DNA of 64,000 bases from Lysinibacillus sp. OF-1 (GTDB taxonomy: Bacteria; Bacillota; Bacilli; Bacillales_A; Planococcaceae): positions 3,534,001-3,598,000 of the forward strand of contig NZ_CP102798.1 in assembly GCF_028356935.1 (NCBI RefSeq), read 5' to 3'. The notes below the pieces were generated by a model. It had not been told where the DNA came from, ran no database searches, and worked only from the letters and a program-made list of their open reading frames with translations. Position numbers and translations under genes: made by a program. Below are positions 1 through 9,497 of the stretch, piece after piece. Position 1 is the first letter of the stretch, and the number at the start of each line of letters is the position of its first letter.

Positions 1-967
1 ACATATGGTCATCAGCGACATACTTCATTAAATTATGACCACTTGCTGTTACATAGTAGCTAGAGCGACCATTACGTAAATTAATTTCAAATAGCTTATA
101 CTGCTTGTCTCGAATATCATATTTCATATCGAAATTTGCAAAGCCTGTATAACCGATATCCTCTAAGAAGAATCGTACTTGATCCATTAATTCTTTATCA
201 TAGGTTGTAACGATGGCTGCATAACTTCCGATTCCTTCAGGAGAATGTTCTTCTAGAATAGGATTACCTAGACACATCAGCTTTACTTTTCCATCTTTCC
301 CTACGTAAGCATTTAACACACGCATATAAGAATCATCACCAGGAATAAATTCTTGGATAATCATAGTATCCTGATATGTTGAGCTATAAATCGCTTTTAA
401 TATGGCCGTTTTTTCCGCATCATCATGCGCAACAAATACTTTTTTCTTACCTGGGAATTTACATGCCCAATATTCTACAGAGTTTGAAGCTTTTAAAATA
501 ATAGGGTAATCAAATGGTGGTGTAAAGTTTTCATAGTTATCGGCTGTCACCGTTGTTGTACCTGGATATTTAAAATTATATTGATCACACATTTTATAGA
601 AGTTTTCTTTCAATAAAATTTCATCCATCAACGATTCATCGATGTACGGTACAGTAAAATGCTCTTGTAACGCTGGCTTATTTTTAATAATCAGCTTAGC
701 ATAATCGTCTCCACATGCTAAAAGCAATAGTTTTTTATCAGCATATTTTTTTGCAACTTCTGCAAGTGCAGGTGCAAAAACATCTTGTTCATTTAAACGG
801 TCTATTTCTTGAAATTGTAGGATATGGCTATCTTGAGTCGCTGTTAAATGAGAACGTCCTAAGACAAGTGGTTTAATACCATATGCTTCATAAAACGCGC
901 GTGCCATACCATATGCATTCATATCTGATCCTAGTAAAACTGGTAAAAATGGTTGTTCAGTTGCCAT
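1..967 (-). CDS. D-aspartate ligase, ATP-grasp (partial, runs off the window)
   Basis: The gene starts at 967 and its C-terminus lies beyond base 1; 322 residues are visible. The N-terminus reads PVLLGSDMNAYGMARAFYEA, followed by LLLLACGDDYAKLI and, in the ATP-grasp part, QEFIPGDDSYMRVLNAY, GYTGFANFDMKYD and KLFEINLRNGRSS. From memory this closely follows the Enterococcus faecium D-Asp ligase (Aslfm), which joins D-Asp to the epsilon-amino group of the peptidoglycan stem Lys. Established knowledge: Lysinibacillus walls carry an L-Lys-D-Asp bridge, so the role fits. The enzyme is cytoplasmic and acts on the precursor. No racemase is visible; it may lie beyond the left edge. A less specific carboxylate-amine ligase is the alternative. 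Confidence 0.85.
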   Translation of the reverse strand, partial: MATEQPFLPVLLGSDMNAYGMARAFYEAYGIKPLVLGRSHLTATQDSHILQFQEIDRLNEQDVFAPALAEVAKKYADKKLLLLACGDDYAKLIIKNKPALQEHFTVPYIDESLMDEILLKENFYKMCDQYNFKYPGTTTVTADNYENFTPPFDYPIILKASNSVEYWACKFPGKKKVFVAHDDAEKTAILKAIYSSTYQDTMIIQEFIPGDDSYMRVLNAYVGKDGKVKLMCLGNPILEEHSPEGIGSYAAIVTTYDKELMDQVRFFLEDIGYTGFANFDMKYDIRDKQYKLFEINLRNGRSSYYVTASGHNLMKYVADDHM

Positions 968-1037
968 GTTTATTTCAACTCTCTTTTGTATTTTAGTATC
1001 GTGTTAAGTGTATCATATTTTCTATCCTGTTCACGAA

Positions 1038-1080
1038 CAAAAAAGCGAGGTAATTGACATTTTATATGTCAATTACCTCG
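1038..1080 (-). terminator. Rho-independent terminator after the lactonase gene
   Basis: A perfect 15-bp inverted repeat (1046-1060 with 1066-1080, 5-base loop) is followed on the minus strand by a run of T. It ends the trmB-ytnP transcript and separates it from the D-Asp ligase gene. Confidence 0.88.
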
Positions 1081-1096
1081 GCCTTTGCTGGCGCTA

Positions 1097-1960
1097 TTAA
1101 AATGTAATAACAGCTTGTCTACTACGTTCAAGCTTATTGACAATTTCTTTGCCCGTTTCATCCCATTTAATCATACGGTAATATGCATCGTGATAGAAAA
1201 TAAAGCTATAGCTATTGGTAAGCGCCTCTTTTATAAGTCGCTCTTTGGCAAATACACTTGTCATTGGGTAATCATCATACGCTAATACCCATAATGGATT
1301 CTGGTGAGCATGTGTTGGCATAATATCCGCCATATGCAATAATACTTCACCATTTTGCGTTAGCTTGATAACAGCATGTCCCTCACTATGTCCACCTGTA
1401 TGAATCATTTCGATCCCTGGTACCACTTCCAACGTATCTTCATAGGTTTCAACTAAGTGCTGCACTGGCTCCCAATTCTCTTTCCAATACGTATTTTTAG
1501 AGCGGATATTAGGATTACGCATTTCATCCCATTCAATTTTCGTAACAAAAATTTTGGCATTCGGAAAAGTTGGTACAAGTACATCCTCTTCCCATTGTGT
1601 TAAGCCACCAGCATGATCAAAATGTAAATGAGTCATTAACACTGCATCAATATCCGCTGTTGTTAACCCCAGTTCCTGTAAGCTTTCCGTTAATGAGGAT
1701 TCCTCGGTTACACCAAAGTTTCGTAATTGTTTTTCGTTTAATTTATTAAAACCAACTCCTGTATCAATCAGGTAGTTTTTGCCCTCATATTGAATGAGAA
1801 TGGGTTCTGTTGGTAATTCAATTTGATTTTTTTCATTGACTGGATATTTACGTGACCAAAGCGGCTTCGGTACAACACCAAACATTGCCCCGCCATCTAG
1901 GCACGTAACACCCCCGTTAAGCCATGTTAATGACATTTTGTGAAACTGTAACTGATCCAT
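1097..1960 (-). CDS. ytnP: MBL-fold metallo-hydrolase, YtnP-type lactonase
   Basis: A 287-residue metallo-beta-lactamase-fold hydrolase. HLHFDH (about 111-116) is the HxHxDH zinc motif, and HTGGHSEGH downstream holds further metal ligands. The length and the position directly after trmB match B. subtilis ytnP, reported as a quorum-quenching lactonase acting on lactone signals. The start ATG follows a GGGGG-type ribosome site, and only 11 bases separate it from the trmB stop, so the two genes are cotranscribed. There is no signal peptide. The substrate is inferred from the family, and other small esters or lactones are possible. Confidence 0.82.
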   Translation of the reverse strand: MDQLQFHKMSLTWLNGGVTCLDGGAMFGVVPKPLWSRKYPVNEKNQIELPTEPILIQYEGKNYLIDTGVGFNKLNEKQLRNFGVTEESSLTESLQELGLTTADIDAVLMTHLHFDHAGGLTQWEEDVLVPTFPNAKIFVTKIEWDEMRNPNIRSKNTYWKENWEPVQHLVETYEDTLEVVPGIEMIHTGGHSEGHAVIKLTQNGEVLLHMADIMPTHAHQNPLWVLAYDDYPMTSVFAKERLIKEALTNSYSFIFYHDAYYRMIKWDETGKEIVNKLERSRQAVITF

Positions 1961-1971
1961 CCATATTCCCC

Positions 1972-2622
1972 CTACAATTTAATGATAAATTGTGATTCTA
2001 AGCGATAAATCGGCTGCCCTTTCGCAGAAAATTTCTCCTCATATTCCGTCATCACATTATCCTCTGGCATATTTGCATGTAGGTCGAGAGATACATACTT
2101 TAGTAACATACCATATTCAGACATACTGATTAAAGAATACTCGAACAGACCACGGTTATCCGTTTTAAAATGGACTTCCCCATTATCCACTAAAATCGAC
2201 TCATATAATTTCAAAAAACCCTCGTGCGTTAAACGTCTTTTTGCATGACGTGTTTTTGGCCAAGGATCTGAGAAATTCAGGTATACACGTGATACATCAT
2301 TTTTATCAAAGAATTTATATAAATCTGCGCCATTTACTTTTAGTAAGCGTAAATTCGCTGGAGATTTTGCCTCTAGCACTTTTTCTAGTGCACAAACAAT
2401 CACACTATCATAAAGCTCAATGCCAATATAATTAATCGTTGGGTTTTGCAAAGCCATACCTGTAACAAATTGCCCTTTTCCAGAACCTACTTCAATATGG
2501 ATAGGATTGTCATTTCCGAAAACAGACTGCCACTTACCTTTAAAGTCTTCAGGATTTGGAATAATCACCTCTGGGTGATCTGTAATCATTTCCTCTGCCC
2601 AAGGCTTATTTCTTAATCTCAA
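1972..2622 (-). CDS. trmB: tRNA (guanine-N7-)-methyltransferase TrmB
   Basis: The 216-residue enzyme makes m7G46 in the tRNA variable loop using S-adenosylmethionine. Motif I, EVGSGKG, is at 44-50, and the family signature [12 protein letters not shown] is at 119-130. The length is normal for a bacterial TrmB. The start codon is TTG: it gives the conserved N-terminus MRLRNKPWA and has GAGGA just upstream. It is the first gene of a two-gene unit with ytnP, as in B. subtilis. Confidence 0.95.
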   Translation of the reverse strand: MRLRNKPWAEEMITDHPEVIIPNPEDFKGKWQSVFGNDNPIHIEVGSGKGQFVTGMALQNPTINYIGIELYDSVIVCALEKVLEAKSPANLRLLKVNGADLYKFFDKNDVSRVYLNFSDPWPKTRHAKRRLTHEGFLKLYESILVDNGEVHFKTDNRGLFEYSLISMSEYGMLLKYVSLDLHANMPEDNVMTEYEEKFSAKGQPIYRLESQFIIKL

Positions 2623-2717
2623 TGTTGTTCCTCATTTCTTTCTTGTGAAGTTATTGATGTTTTATAGTATAACGTATTCCCCTACAATTCGCATGAAATT
2701 ATTGCACAATGATATTT

Positions 2718-3650
2718 TTAGGCATCTTTAGCAATAACCTGCCATGCATTTTGCTGTACTGTACAGTGTATAGGGATCCCTTGATTCACAACGCCCACGT
2801 AATTGCCATCCGTATGACAATCAACCTGATGAGCGCGTACACTCATATCAAAGTGTTGGCCCTGTAAAAAAGTAATTTCCTTAAATTTTGTATGCTTTTC
2901 AAAAAAAACAGTGATAAAAACAAGTAATAATTTGATACGTGATATTCCATGGACAATCGTTATATCCACAAGGCCATCATCTGCTTTTGCAGCTGGTGAT
3001 ATTTTCATGCCTCCCCCGAAATAAGGCTGATTACTCATCGCTACAAACCATGCCTGCTGGAATTGCCATTCTTGTTCACCTGAACGAATCGTTACATCAA
3101 AACGCTTAAAGCGAAATAACCCTCTCATAACAGCTACAGCATAGGAAAGCTTTCCTAACCCAATTTTATTGAGATAAAATTTAAGACGAGATGTATTAAT
3201 TGATTTTGTCACATAGGCATCGAAGCCTATACCCGCATTATTAACGAAAATTTCATTCCATTTATCACCGAGCTGAATAATTCCTGCATCCATCTGTGTA
3301 TTGGCCATAGTGTTCCTTATATAGGCCTCTATTTGCCTCGCATGTTGAAAGCTTGGGAAAAAGCGGGCAAAATCATTGCCAGAGCCTGCTCGAACGACAC
3401 CTATAATGACGTATTTATTATGTACAACACCACTAACTACCTCATGGATGGTGCCATCACCACCAACAACGACAAGTAACATGTGTTCTTGCTGTTGCTG
3501 AGCCCATTGTTTGGCTATTTCCTTCCCATGTCCTTCATATTCCGTAAAAGCTACTTGATAGGTGATCGTTAGTTGCTGTTGCAGCTGAAGCCAAACCCTC
3601 TTGCCTTTCCCATTTCCTGCTGCCTCATTGACAATAAATAATACCTGCAT
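2718..3650 (-). CDS. Diacylglycerol kinase-family lipid kinase, YtlR-like
   Basis: A 310-residue protein with a DAGK catalytic domain. NEAAGNGKGKRVW at the N-terminus and the nucleotide-binding GGDGTIHEVVSG (63-74) are characteristic, and GSGNDFARFF follows. The family phosphorylates diacylglycerol or related lipids at the inner face of the membrane. The start overlaps the end zone of the upstream gene (3 bases between stop and start) and is preceded by AAAGGA, so translation is probably coupled. Position and size resemble B. subtilis ytlR. The true lipid substrate cannot be read from sequence; sphingosine or undecaprenol kinases are related alternatives. Confidence 0.82.
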   Translation of the reverse strand: MQVLFIVNEAAGNGKGKRVWLQLQQQLTITYQVAFTEYEGHGKEIAKQWAQQQQEHMLLVVVGGDGTIHEVVSGVVHNKYVIIGVVRAGSGNDFARFFPSFQHARQIEAYIRNTMANTQMDAGIIQLGDKWNEIFVNNAGIGFDAYVTKSINTSRLKFYLNKIGLGKLSYAVAVMRGLFRFKRFDVTIRSGEQEWQFQQAWFVAMSNQPYFGGGMKISPAAKADDGLVDITIVHGISRIKLLLVFITVFFEKHTKFKEITFLQGQHFDMSVRAHQVDCHTDGNYVGVVNQGIPIHCTVQQNAWQVIAKDA

Positions 3651-3653
3651 ATA

Positions 3654-4658
3654 TCAGTCCTTTGTTGGTTGTGGCGCTTGCTGCCAAATGTCTCGATTAA
3701 AGGAGGTTGTTTGGACAGTATTTAAAATTGTTTGAGCAGCCCGTATTTGCATATGCTTCATAGGAGAGGAAACTTTTCTCAACTGCTCTATCCATTCGTG
3801 GTAATTTCGACGATCAACAAAGCGAATCCCAAATGGTGCACCAGGATAATCAAAATAACCATTCCGAGTTAGCACAACTTTACGGATAGGCATATCTATA
3901 TTCTCTTGTTTAAATAATTGCGATAGCACCGATTCCATCCGCCCTAAATTAATTGTTGGATTCAGTACTTTAACGTCCTTAGTTCCCACTTTCTTCATCC
4001 AGAAGCGATCACTCCCACCTACATAGACAGCTTGATTTTCAGCTTCTAACACCGTAATACAAATACATTCTGTTGGTGACATGAGTACTACATCAAGCTC
4101 AATAGGGGCTTTTCTTATTTGTAGAATAGGATAATAAAACAACAAATAGTTATCTGGTAACGTTTGCAATAATGTACGTAGTAAAGAGTCACGCATGAAA
4201 CGAGGATCTACATATGATTTTTCACGTAATGTTGAACTAGCCCATTTCATTTGAAAATGGAAAAATTGATCGATAAACATTCGTTTCAGCTCATGGATGG
4301 ATTGTGGTGCAAACACAATTTTAGGTTCAAATGTGAGCGTCGTTTCTTCTTCTGGAATGGTATCTTCATCACTGACAAGCTCGTTGGATATTTCTAGTTT
4401 TTCAACATCCTCAGTTGCTTCCTTTTGGCGGCCAGCAAAGATTTTTTTGAAGAAGGAAAACCGTTCCTTTTCTTCGAAGGCATTTGTTTCTGCCTCATTG
4501 TCGTCATGTTGCCATTCGCTTATATCCTCTCCCAATTCCCACTGACGCTTAATGCGCTCCCACTGACTTTTCTTTAAGCGCACAAATTGAGTTGGATATC
4601 TCGCTAAATCAATTTGATAGCGTGAAATATAATCTTGTAATTTCACCAATTGTGCCAT
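3654..4658 (-). CDS. Uncharacterised protein with a degenerate NERD-like region
   Basis: A 334-residue soluble protein, not firmly recognised. Residues about 60-115 are acidic and low in complexity, probably a linker. The C-terminal half (about 180-260) has ELDVVLMSPTECICITVLEAEN, which has the shape of the nuclease-related (NERD) core where a D is followed by an E-x-K. Here the expected Lys position appears to be Glu, so nuclease activity is doubtful. It lies 3 bases upstream of the lipid kinase gene in one operon. By position it may correspond to B. subtilis ytlQ, also uncharacterised. The start ATG has GGAGTGA upstream. Confidence 0.6.
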   Translation of the reverse strand: MAQLVKLQDYISRYQIDLARYPTQFVRLKKSQWERIKRQWELGEDISEWQHDDNEAETNAFEEKERFSFFKKIFAGRQKEATEDVEKLEISNELVSDEDTIPEEETTLTFEPKIVFAPQSIHELKRMFIDQFFHFQMKWASSTLREKSYVDPRFMRDSLLRTLLQTLPDNYLLFYYPILQIRKAPIELDVVLMSPTECICITVLEAENQAVYVGGSDRFWMKKVGTKDVKVLNPTINLGRMESVLSQLFKQENIDMPIRKVVLTRNGYFDYPGAPFGIRFVDRRNYHEWIEQLRKVSSPMKHMQIRAAQTILNTVQTTSFNRDIWQQAPQPTKD

Positions 4659-5094
4659 GTAAAGGTCACTCCATTCTTACTCACCATATCTATATTTCTT
4701 TTTATCTTGATTCAGCAATTGTTTTTTGTACTAAAAGCGTGTGTTCAAACGCTCGCTGAAATAGGGAGAACACTGTCAAAAAGCATCATGCCCTGAAGCA
4801 ATGACGACGTGATCTACTCCATGTTGTCCCGAATTCCCCGACGAATGTTACAACCTTTAAGAGAAGATAATTAACTGCTCACACAACAGGATGACTTGAG
4901 GTTAACTTCTTACTTGCAGGCTTGAAAAAAATTTAGACACTATTACACCGAGACATCATGGATTACGATTGCTTTAGTAGAAAAAGAGGCAATTGTATAC
5001 ATTACATCGACATTTGTTCTACGAATTTCAATCTGTAAAATTATTCTTTCCTATCCTTTTTATTTTACATGACGACACTCAACATTACATCCAT
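4659..5094. other. Intergenic stretch without recognised gene
   Basis: This roughly 430-base gap lies between two minus-strand genes. I checked both strands and found no reading frame with a plausible ribosome site and no known RNA motif. A weak inverted repeat (GTGTTC with GAACAC, 4740-4773) lies upstream of the NERD-like gene. The gap must hold the promoter of that operon, but I cannot point to one convincingly. Confidence 0.4.
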
Positions 5095-5128
5095 AAAAAA
5101 GAGAACTATCCTTATTGGTAGTTCTCTA
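5095..5128 (-). terminator. Terminator after dat
   Basis: Inverted repeat AGAGAACTA/TAGTTCTCT (5101-5109 with 5120-5128), followed on the minus strand by a run of six T. It ends the pepV-dat transcript. Confidence 0.8.
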
Positions 5129-5137
5129 AATGTTTTT

Positions 5138-5992
5138 TTATTTTGTATTTGAAGAAAGTGGTAATTTCGCTTCAAAAGCTTGTTGCAATTGACGTGTCCA
5201 TTCCCCTGGTACACCAGCACCAATTTGGTTTCCATCAACATCCACTACAGGCGTCACTTCAGAAGATACAGACGAAACAATGATTTCATCCATCGTTAAT
5301 AAATCAGCTTTTGTCATCGGCTCTTCCACGACAGGTAAATTAATTTCCTCTGCACATTTTAAAATGACTTGACGGGTAATGCCATTTAAAATGAAGTTAT
5401 TCGCTGGATGTGTATAAAGCTTGCCGTCTTTAATACCATAAACATTCGCTGATGAGCATTCTGTCACGATATCCCCACGATGTAATATCGCTTCATAGCA
5501 ACCTTTTTCAGCAGCCTCTTGCTTTGCTAATACGGCACCAAGTAGGTTTAAAGATTTGATATCACAGCGTAACCAACGAATATCCTCAACAAAAGTAGCC
5601 TTTACCCCTTTTTCAAAGTTTTCATATGCACGTTCACCCTCTTTAACATTACCAGTTAATACAGCTGGAACACTCGCATCTGGGAAAACATGATTACGGG
5701 CATTAGCACCACGTGTAATTTGGAAGTATACATGCCCTGTATCTAGATTATTTTTTTCAATTAGCTCATGTAATAATTTGTGTAAAACGTCCTTTGTATA
5801 AGGAATAACAAGACGAATTTTTTCGGCGCTTGCATAGAAACGATCAATATGCTCTTGTGCTGTAAACATATTTCCGTTATAAACTTTGATTACCTCATAA
5901 ATGCCGTCACCGAATTGATAACCTCGGTCTTCTGGAGATATCACAATCGATCCTTCTTCAACAATTTGATCATTCCATAATGAATATGCCAT
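5138..5992 (-). CDS. dat: D-amino acid aminotransferase
   Basis: A PLP enzyme of fold type IV, 284 residues, that interconverts D-amino acids and 2-oxo acids (D-Ala + 2-oxoglutarate to pyruvate + D-Glu). The catalytic Lys is K146 in LRCDIKSLNL. RGYQFGDGIYEV and the C-terminal SSVSSEVTPVVDVDG match the family. The sequence is very close to my recollection of the characterised Lysinibacillus sphaericus enzyme, which supports the genus call. It follows pepV with a 27-base gap. The start ATG has AAAGGA upstream. It supplies D-Glu, and possibly D-Asp, for cell-wall synthesis. Confidence 0.95.
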   Translation of the reverse strand: MAYSLWNDQIVEEGSIVISPEDRGYQFGDGIYEVIKVYNGNMFTAQEHIDRFYASAEKIRLVIPYTKDVLHKLLHELIEKNNLDTGHVYFQITRGANARNHVFPDASVPAVLTGNVKEGERAYENFEKGVKATFVEDIRWLRCDIKSLNLLGAVLAKQEAAEKGCYEAILHRGDIVTECSSANVYGIKDGKLYTHPANNFILNGITRQVILKCAEEINLPVVEEPMTKADLLTMDEIIVSSVSSEVTPVVDVDGNQIGAGVPGEWTRQLQQAFEAKLPLSSNTK

Positions 5993-6019
5993 GTTTTGTT
6001 CATCCTTTTCGTCTTTTAG

Positions 6020-7426
6020 TTATTTTTTTCCTGCAAGTTCAACAATTGCTTCAGCATAAATTGCTGCAGCTTTAACGAGATTTTCAACGACAACAAACTC
6101 ATCTGCACAATGCGCTACATCTGGCTCTCCCGGAAACAGCATGCCAAATGCCACACCTTTTTTCATCACACGTGCATACGTCCCACCACCTGTCGATAAT
6201 AGAGGTGTTTCTCTATCACCCGTTTGACGTCTATAAATAGCTGCTAATGTTTGGATAAATGGATCATCTTCACTGACATAATGCGGTTTGGAATCGTCTT
6301 GAATATCTAGTGAGAACCCTTTTTCCACCGTTAAGCGTTGAGCCGCCGTTATTTTTTCATCGAATGGGTAGGACACAGAATAGCGCATACTAATTACTAA
6401 ACTGCCACCTTTATGAACATCATAGCTGACGATACCTGGATTTAATGTAGTTTTTCCTGACATTGCATCCTCAAACTGTAGCGCAAGCTGATGGCCGTAA
6501 TGATCCTGATAAAAAACATGTGCGATAAAGTCAACAAATTGTTTACTTGCCTCTGTCGTCAACTCTTGTTGTAAAAATGCTGCAAGATAAACAGCTGCAT
6601 TAACACCTTTTTCTGGTTCCATTGCATGGGCTGCTTTACCTTTGATAGTTATTATATAGCGAGAGTCCTCCATTAATAAAGAGCCATCTAGCTGATTTTT
6701 GCTTAAAAATGTTTGAAAATTCTGTTCGAATGACTCGGAGACATGCTGAATTGTTGCTTTCGCAAAATCAGGTACCATATTTGGGCGCTTTCCTGCATTA
6801 AATAGTAGTAGTTGTTCTTTCGTTGCATCACCTATTTTATTTTGAGAGAACACAAGCTCGGCAATGCCTTTTTCCGCATTGATGAGCGGGAAATCCGCAT
6901 CTGGTGCAAAACCAATTGTCGGCATTTCCTCTTGTTTAAAATAGTGGTCGACACAGCGGAATCCTGTTTCTTCATCCGTACCAATAATCATTCGTACTCT
7001 TTTTTCTAATGGAATACCCGCTTCTTTCACAAGCTTCATAGCCATCCATGCCGCAATCGTAGGACCTTTATCGTCAATCGCACCACGTGCATATAACTTA
7101 CCGTCTGCTACTGTACCGCTGAATGGTGGGTATGTCCAGTCAGCTTCGTCTCCAACCGGTACAACATCAACATGACATAAAATACCAAGTAATTCTTCAC
7201 CTGAACCCATTTCAATATGCCCAGCATAATTATCAACATTTTTCGTTTGTAAGCCTTCGTTCTGACCTTTTGCTAGTAACCATTCAAGCGCTTGAAGTGG
7301 ACCATCTCCAAATGGTACTTCAGTAGTTATTGTATCCTCATCAAGAACACTATTAATTTGCACAAGCTCCTGTAACTCTTGTATCAATTCATCTTGCCTT
7401 TCTTTTGCAGCCTGTAACCAATCCAT
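6020..7426 (-). CDS. pepV: Dipeptidase PepV (M20 family)
   Basis: A zinc dipeptidase of 468 residues that cleaves a broad range of dipeptides in the cytoplasm. HVDVVPVGD (metal His near 85), GAIDDKGP (bridging Asp near 118) and GTDEETG (catalytic and metal Glu, 152-153) are intact, and the C-terminal AHCADEF carries the last His. A longer reading from a TTG at 7444 is possible, but the AAGGAGG ribosome site lies inside it, so the ATG at 7426 is chosen. It is cotranscribed with dat. The B. subtilis counterpart is ytjP. Confidence 0.93.
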   Translation of the reverse strand: MDWLQAAKERQDELIQELQELVQINSVLDEDTITTEVPFGDGPLQALEWLLAKGQNEGLQTKNVDNYAGHIEMGSGEELLGILCHVDVVPVGDEADWTYPPFSGTVADGKLYARGAIDDKGPTIAAWMAMKLVKEAGIPLEKRVRMIIGTDEETGFRCVDHYFKQEEMPTIGFAPDADFPLINAEKGIAELVFSQNKIGDATKEQLLLFNAGKRPNMVPDFAKATIQHVSESFEQNFQTFLSKNQLDGSLLMEDSRYIITIKGKAAHAMEPEKGVNAAVYLAAFLQQELTTEASKQFVDFIAHVFYQDHYGHQLALQFEDAMSGKTTLNPGIVSYDVHKGGSLVISMRYSVSYPFDEKITAAQRLTVEKGFSLDIQDDSKPHYVSEDDPFIQTLAAIYRRQTGDRETPLLSTGGGTYARVMKKGVAFGMLFPGEPDVAHCADEFVVVENLVKAAAIYAEAIVELAGKK

Positions 7427-7444
7427 ACCATATACCTCCTTCAA

Positions 7445-7783
7445 AGTATCAACATTATTCTACACCTTACAACATATATGACAATCAGCTTTCTGACAAC
7501 TATTTTCAGTAACTTCTACTGACACTACCACATATAGCATGTTTTTCACGTATTCCCACAAAATACAGTATAAAATTTATATTTCAAATGTAAATTTCTC
7601 TTGCATTCACTAGAAAATTAAGTAGTTTTTCTATATAATGAAGTTATCAGAATAATTGTTCTGACTATAAAATTAGAAAAGGGGATGTCTAAGGCAGCTA
7701 CTTATTAGCCTAAGTGCACTCCGCACATATTGTCGTCCGCTAGTCTTTGCCAAGAGAATTAAGATGAAGGAGTGGTTCATTTA
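7445..7783. other. Divergent promoter region and long leader of the HTH gene
   Basis: This gap separates pepV (minus) from the small HTH gene (plus). A TATAAT at about 7652-7657 has no good -35 partner. The 100-odd bases before the HTH start (about 7680-7765) are richer in GC than the rest and contain short inverted repeats such as GTGC/GCAC. They could form a structured leader, but no known riboswitch class is recognised. Confidence 0.35.
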
Positions 7784-8005
7784 ATGAAACCAACTACTGA
7801 TCGAATGCTTAATCGTATTAAAGACGTGTACATGTTTATTTTAGACAAAGGAACCGTGTCTACACAGGATTTAGTCGAAGAGTTTAGTATCACTCCTCGC
7901 ACCGTTCAAAGAGATTTGAACGTGTTAGCCTTTAACGATTTGGTAATGAGTCCAAGTCGAGGCAAATGGACAACGACGAAGAAAAAAGTAAAAATGACGT
8001 CTTAG
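7784..8005 (+). CDS. ytzE: Small DeoR-type HTH protein, YtzE-like
   Basis: A 73-residue protein made almost entirely of a DeoR-family winged helix: KGTVSTQDLVEEFSITPRTV (about 25-44) is the helix-turn-helix, followed by QRDLNVLAFNDLV. It lacks the sugar-phosphate sensing domain of full DeoR proteins. Size and location next to pepV match B. subtilis ytzE. The start is the ATG with GAAGGAG 11 bases upstream; an in-frame GTG at 7772 abuts that site and is rejected. The function is not known; DNA binding is inferred. Confidence 0.8.
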   Translation: MKPTTDRMLNRIKDVYMFILDKGTVSTQDLVEEFSITPRTVQRDLNVLAFNDLVMSPSRGKWTTTKKKVKMTS

Positions 8006-8041
8006 TTTTACGTTTTGTACGTAAAGCATTGTGTATGGAAA

Positions 8042-8075
8042 AAGAATGACCTTTCGTCGGGGTCATTCTTTTTTG
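8042..8075 (+). terminator. Terminator after ytzE
   Basis: A 10-bp perfect stem (AAGAATGACC 8042-8051 with GGTCATTCTT 8061-8070) is followed by a T run. Confidence 0.88.
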
Positions 8076-8277
8076 TCGTTATAAGCGTATTAGATTTTTT
8101 TATGGCTTATTGGAAGGGCCAGTCATTTCACTATTGTGCATTCAAAACATACCCTTTATGCTCCATACTTACAGAAAAATTTCCCTATGTGCTCCTTCAA
8201 GATTATTTTGACTATTTACAGTTGCTTAACAATCCGTTAAACTCGAAACATTCTAAATGTTGAGAGGAGGATTTTAT

Positions 8278-9447
8278 TTGAAATTGTCAACGTACTTTCA
8301 TCCATTAGTTTGGATTATCTTAGGCGGAACAATATTTACACGTATTGCAAGCTTTATGGCAATGCCTTTTTTAGCTATTTATCTACATAATGAAATTCAA
8401 GCCTCCCCTTTACAAATTGGGTTGACGATTGGAATTGCGCCACTTATTTCCACTATTGGTGGATTTTTTGGTGGTTATCTAACAGATCGCTTTGGTCGAA
8501 AAAGTGTTATTTTACTAACGATTATTGTTTGGAGCCTTGTATTTTTCGGCTTTGCAACTGTTCATACCGTATGGCTCTTTGTCCTATTCAATGCCTTGAA
8601 TGGTCTTTGTCGTTCATTTTTTGAACCTTCCACACAGGCATTAATGATTGATTTTACACCTGCTGATAAACGAAAAAGACTATTTTCGTTACGTTATACA
8701 GCCATTAATATTGCAGCGGTCATCGGCCCTATTATCGGTGTGTACATCTCACAGCTATCAAGTCCAAGTATCCCCTTTATGCTGACAGGTATTATGTATA
8801 TCATTTATGCTGTATTTTTATTTTTCGTGTTAAACCGTTATCAAATGCAACAACCTAAAGCTGTCACTCAAACAAAAATACTAAGTACATTCACAATTTT
8901 ATTAACAAATCGTGTACTACTTAGCTTTATTTTAGGTGCCATCCTAATCAATATAGGATACTCTCAATTTGATTCTACATTACCACAAATCATTGAATTA
9001 AAAATCGAGGAAGGTGCGAAACTTTATTCGCTATTAATCTCTCTCAATGCAGCGGTTGTCTTATTATTACAATTACCAATAAGCATTGTATCAGAGCGGT
9101 TTTCATCGTCCGCAACATTATTGGTAGGTATACTGTTCTTTGCAATTGGTCTATTTTTATTCGGATTCTCCAATAATTATACGCTCTATATCATCGCCAT
9201 GATTATTTTTACAATAGGTGAGATTTTTGCCTTCCCAACAATGAATGTTATGATTGATGAAATTGCACCAGATACACAAAAAGCAACTTATTTGGGCGCT
9301 GCGCAATTTAAAAATTTAGGCGGCTTTATTGGACCCATAATAGGTGGTTGGTTATTGACTCATTATATGAATGCTATGTTTGCTGTCATCGCCATTCTTG
9401 TATTATGTAGTTGTTTCTTTTATAGATCCAAAACGACAACGCATTAA
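8278..9447 (+). CDS. MFS transporter
   Basis: A membrane protein of 389 residues with about 12 hydrophobic segments. GGYLTDRFGRKS (about 70-80) is the conserved loop 2-3 motif of major facilitator superfamily drug:H+ antiporters. The TTG at 8278 is chosen because AGAGGAGG lies 7 bases upstream; an ATG at 8257 would place the ribosome site inside the gene. It stands alone between two terminators. The substrate cannot be predicted; multidrug efflux is the usual guess for this subfamily. Confidence 0.82.
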   Translation: MKLSTYFHPLVWIILGGTIFTRIASFMAMPFLAIYLHNEIQASPLQIGLTIGIAPLISTIGGFFGGYLTDRFGRKSVILLTIIVWSLVFFGFATVHTVWLFVLFNALNGLCRSFFEPSTQALMIDFTPADKRKRLFSLRYTAINIAAVIGPIIGVYISQLSSPSIPFMLTGIMYIIYAVFLFFVLNRYQMQQPKAVTQTKILSTFTILLTNRVLLSFILGAILINIGYSQFDSTLPQIIELKIEEGAKLYSLLISLNAAVVLLLQLPISIVSERFSSSATLLVGILFFAIGLFLFGFSNNYTLYIIAMIIFTIGEIFAFPTMNVMIDEIAPDTQKATYLGAAQFKNLGGFIGPIIGGWLLTHYMNAMFAVIAILVLCSCFFYRSKTTTH

Positions 9448-9497
9448 AAAACGCTCCATTGCTATCATTGGCTAATGATAGAATGGAGCGTTTTTTT
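9446..9497. terminator. Bidirectional terminator between convergent genes
   Basis: A long inverted repeat (CGCTCCATT and GCTATCAT, with ATGATAG and AATGGAGCG) is flanked by an A run on the left and a T run on the right. It can stop both the MFS gene and the convergent diguanylate cyclase gene. Confidence 0.9.

Noticed and set aside
8015-8263. An 82-residue open frame between ytzE and the MFS gene
   Set aside because: It runs through the ytzE terminator hairpin, has no ribosome site, and the translation shows no protein-like pattern.
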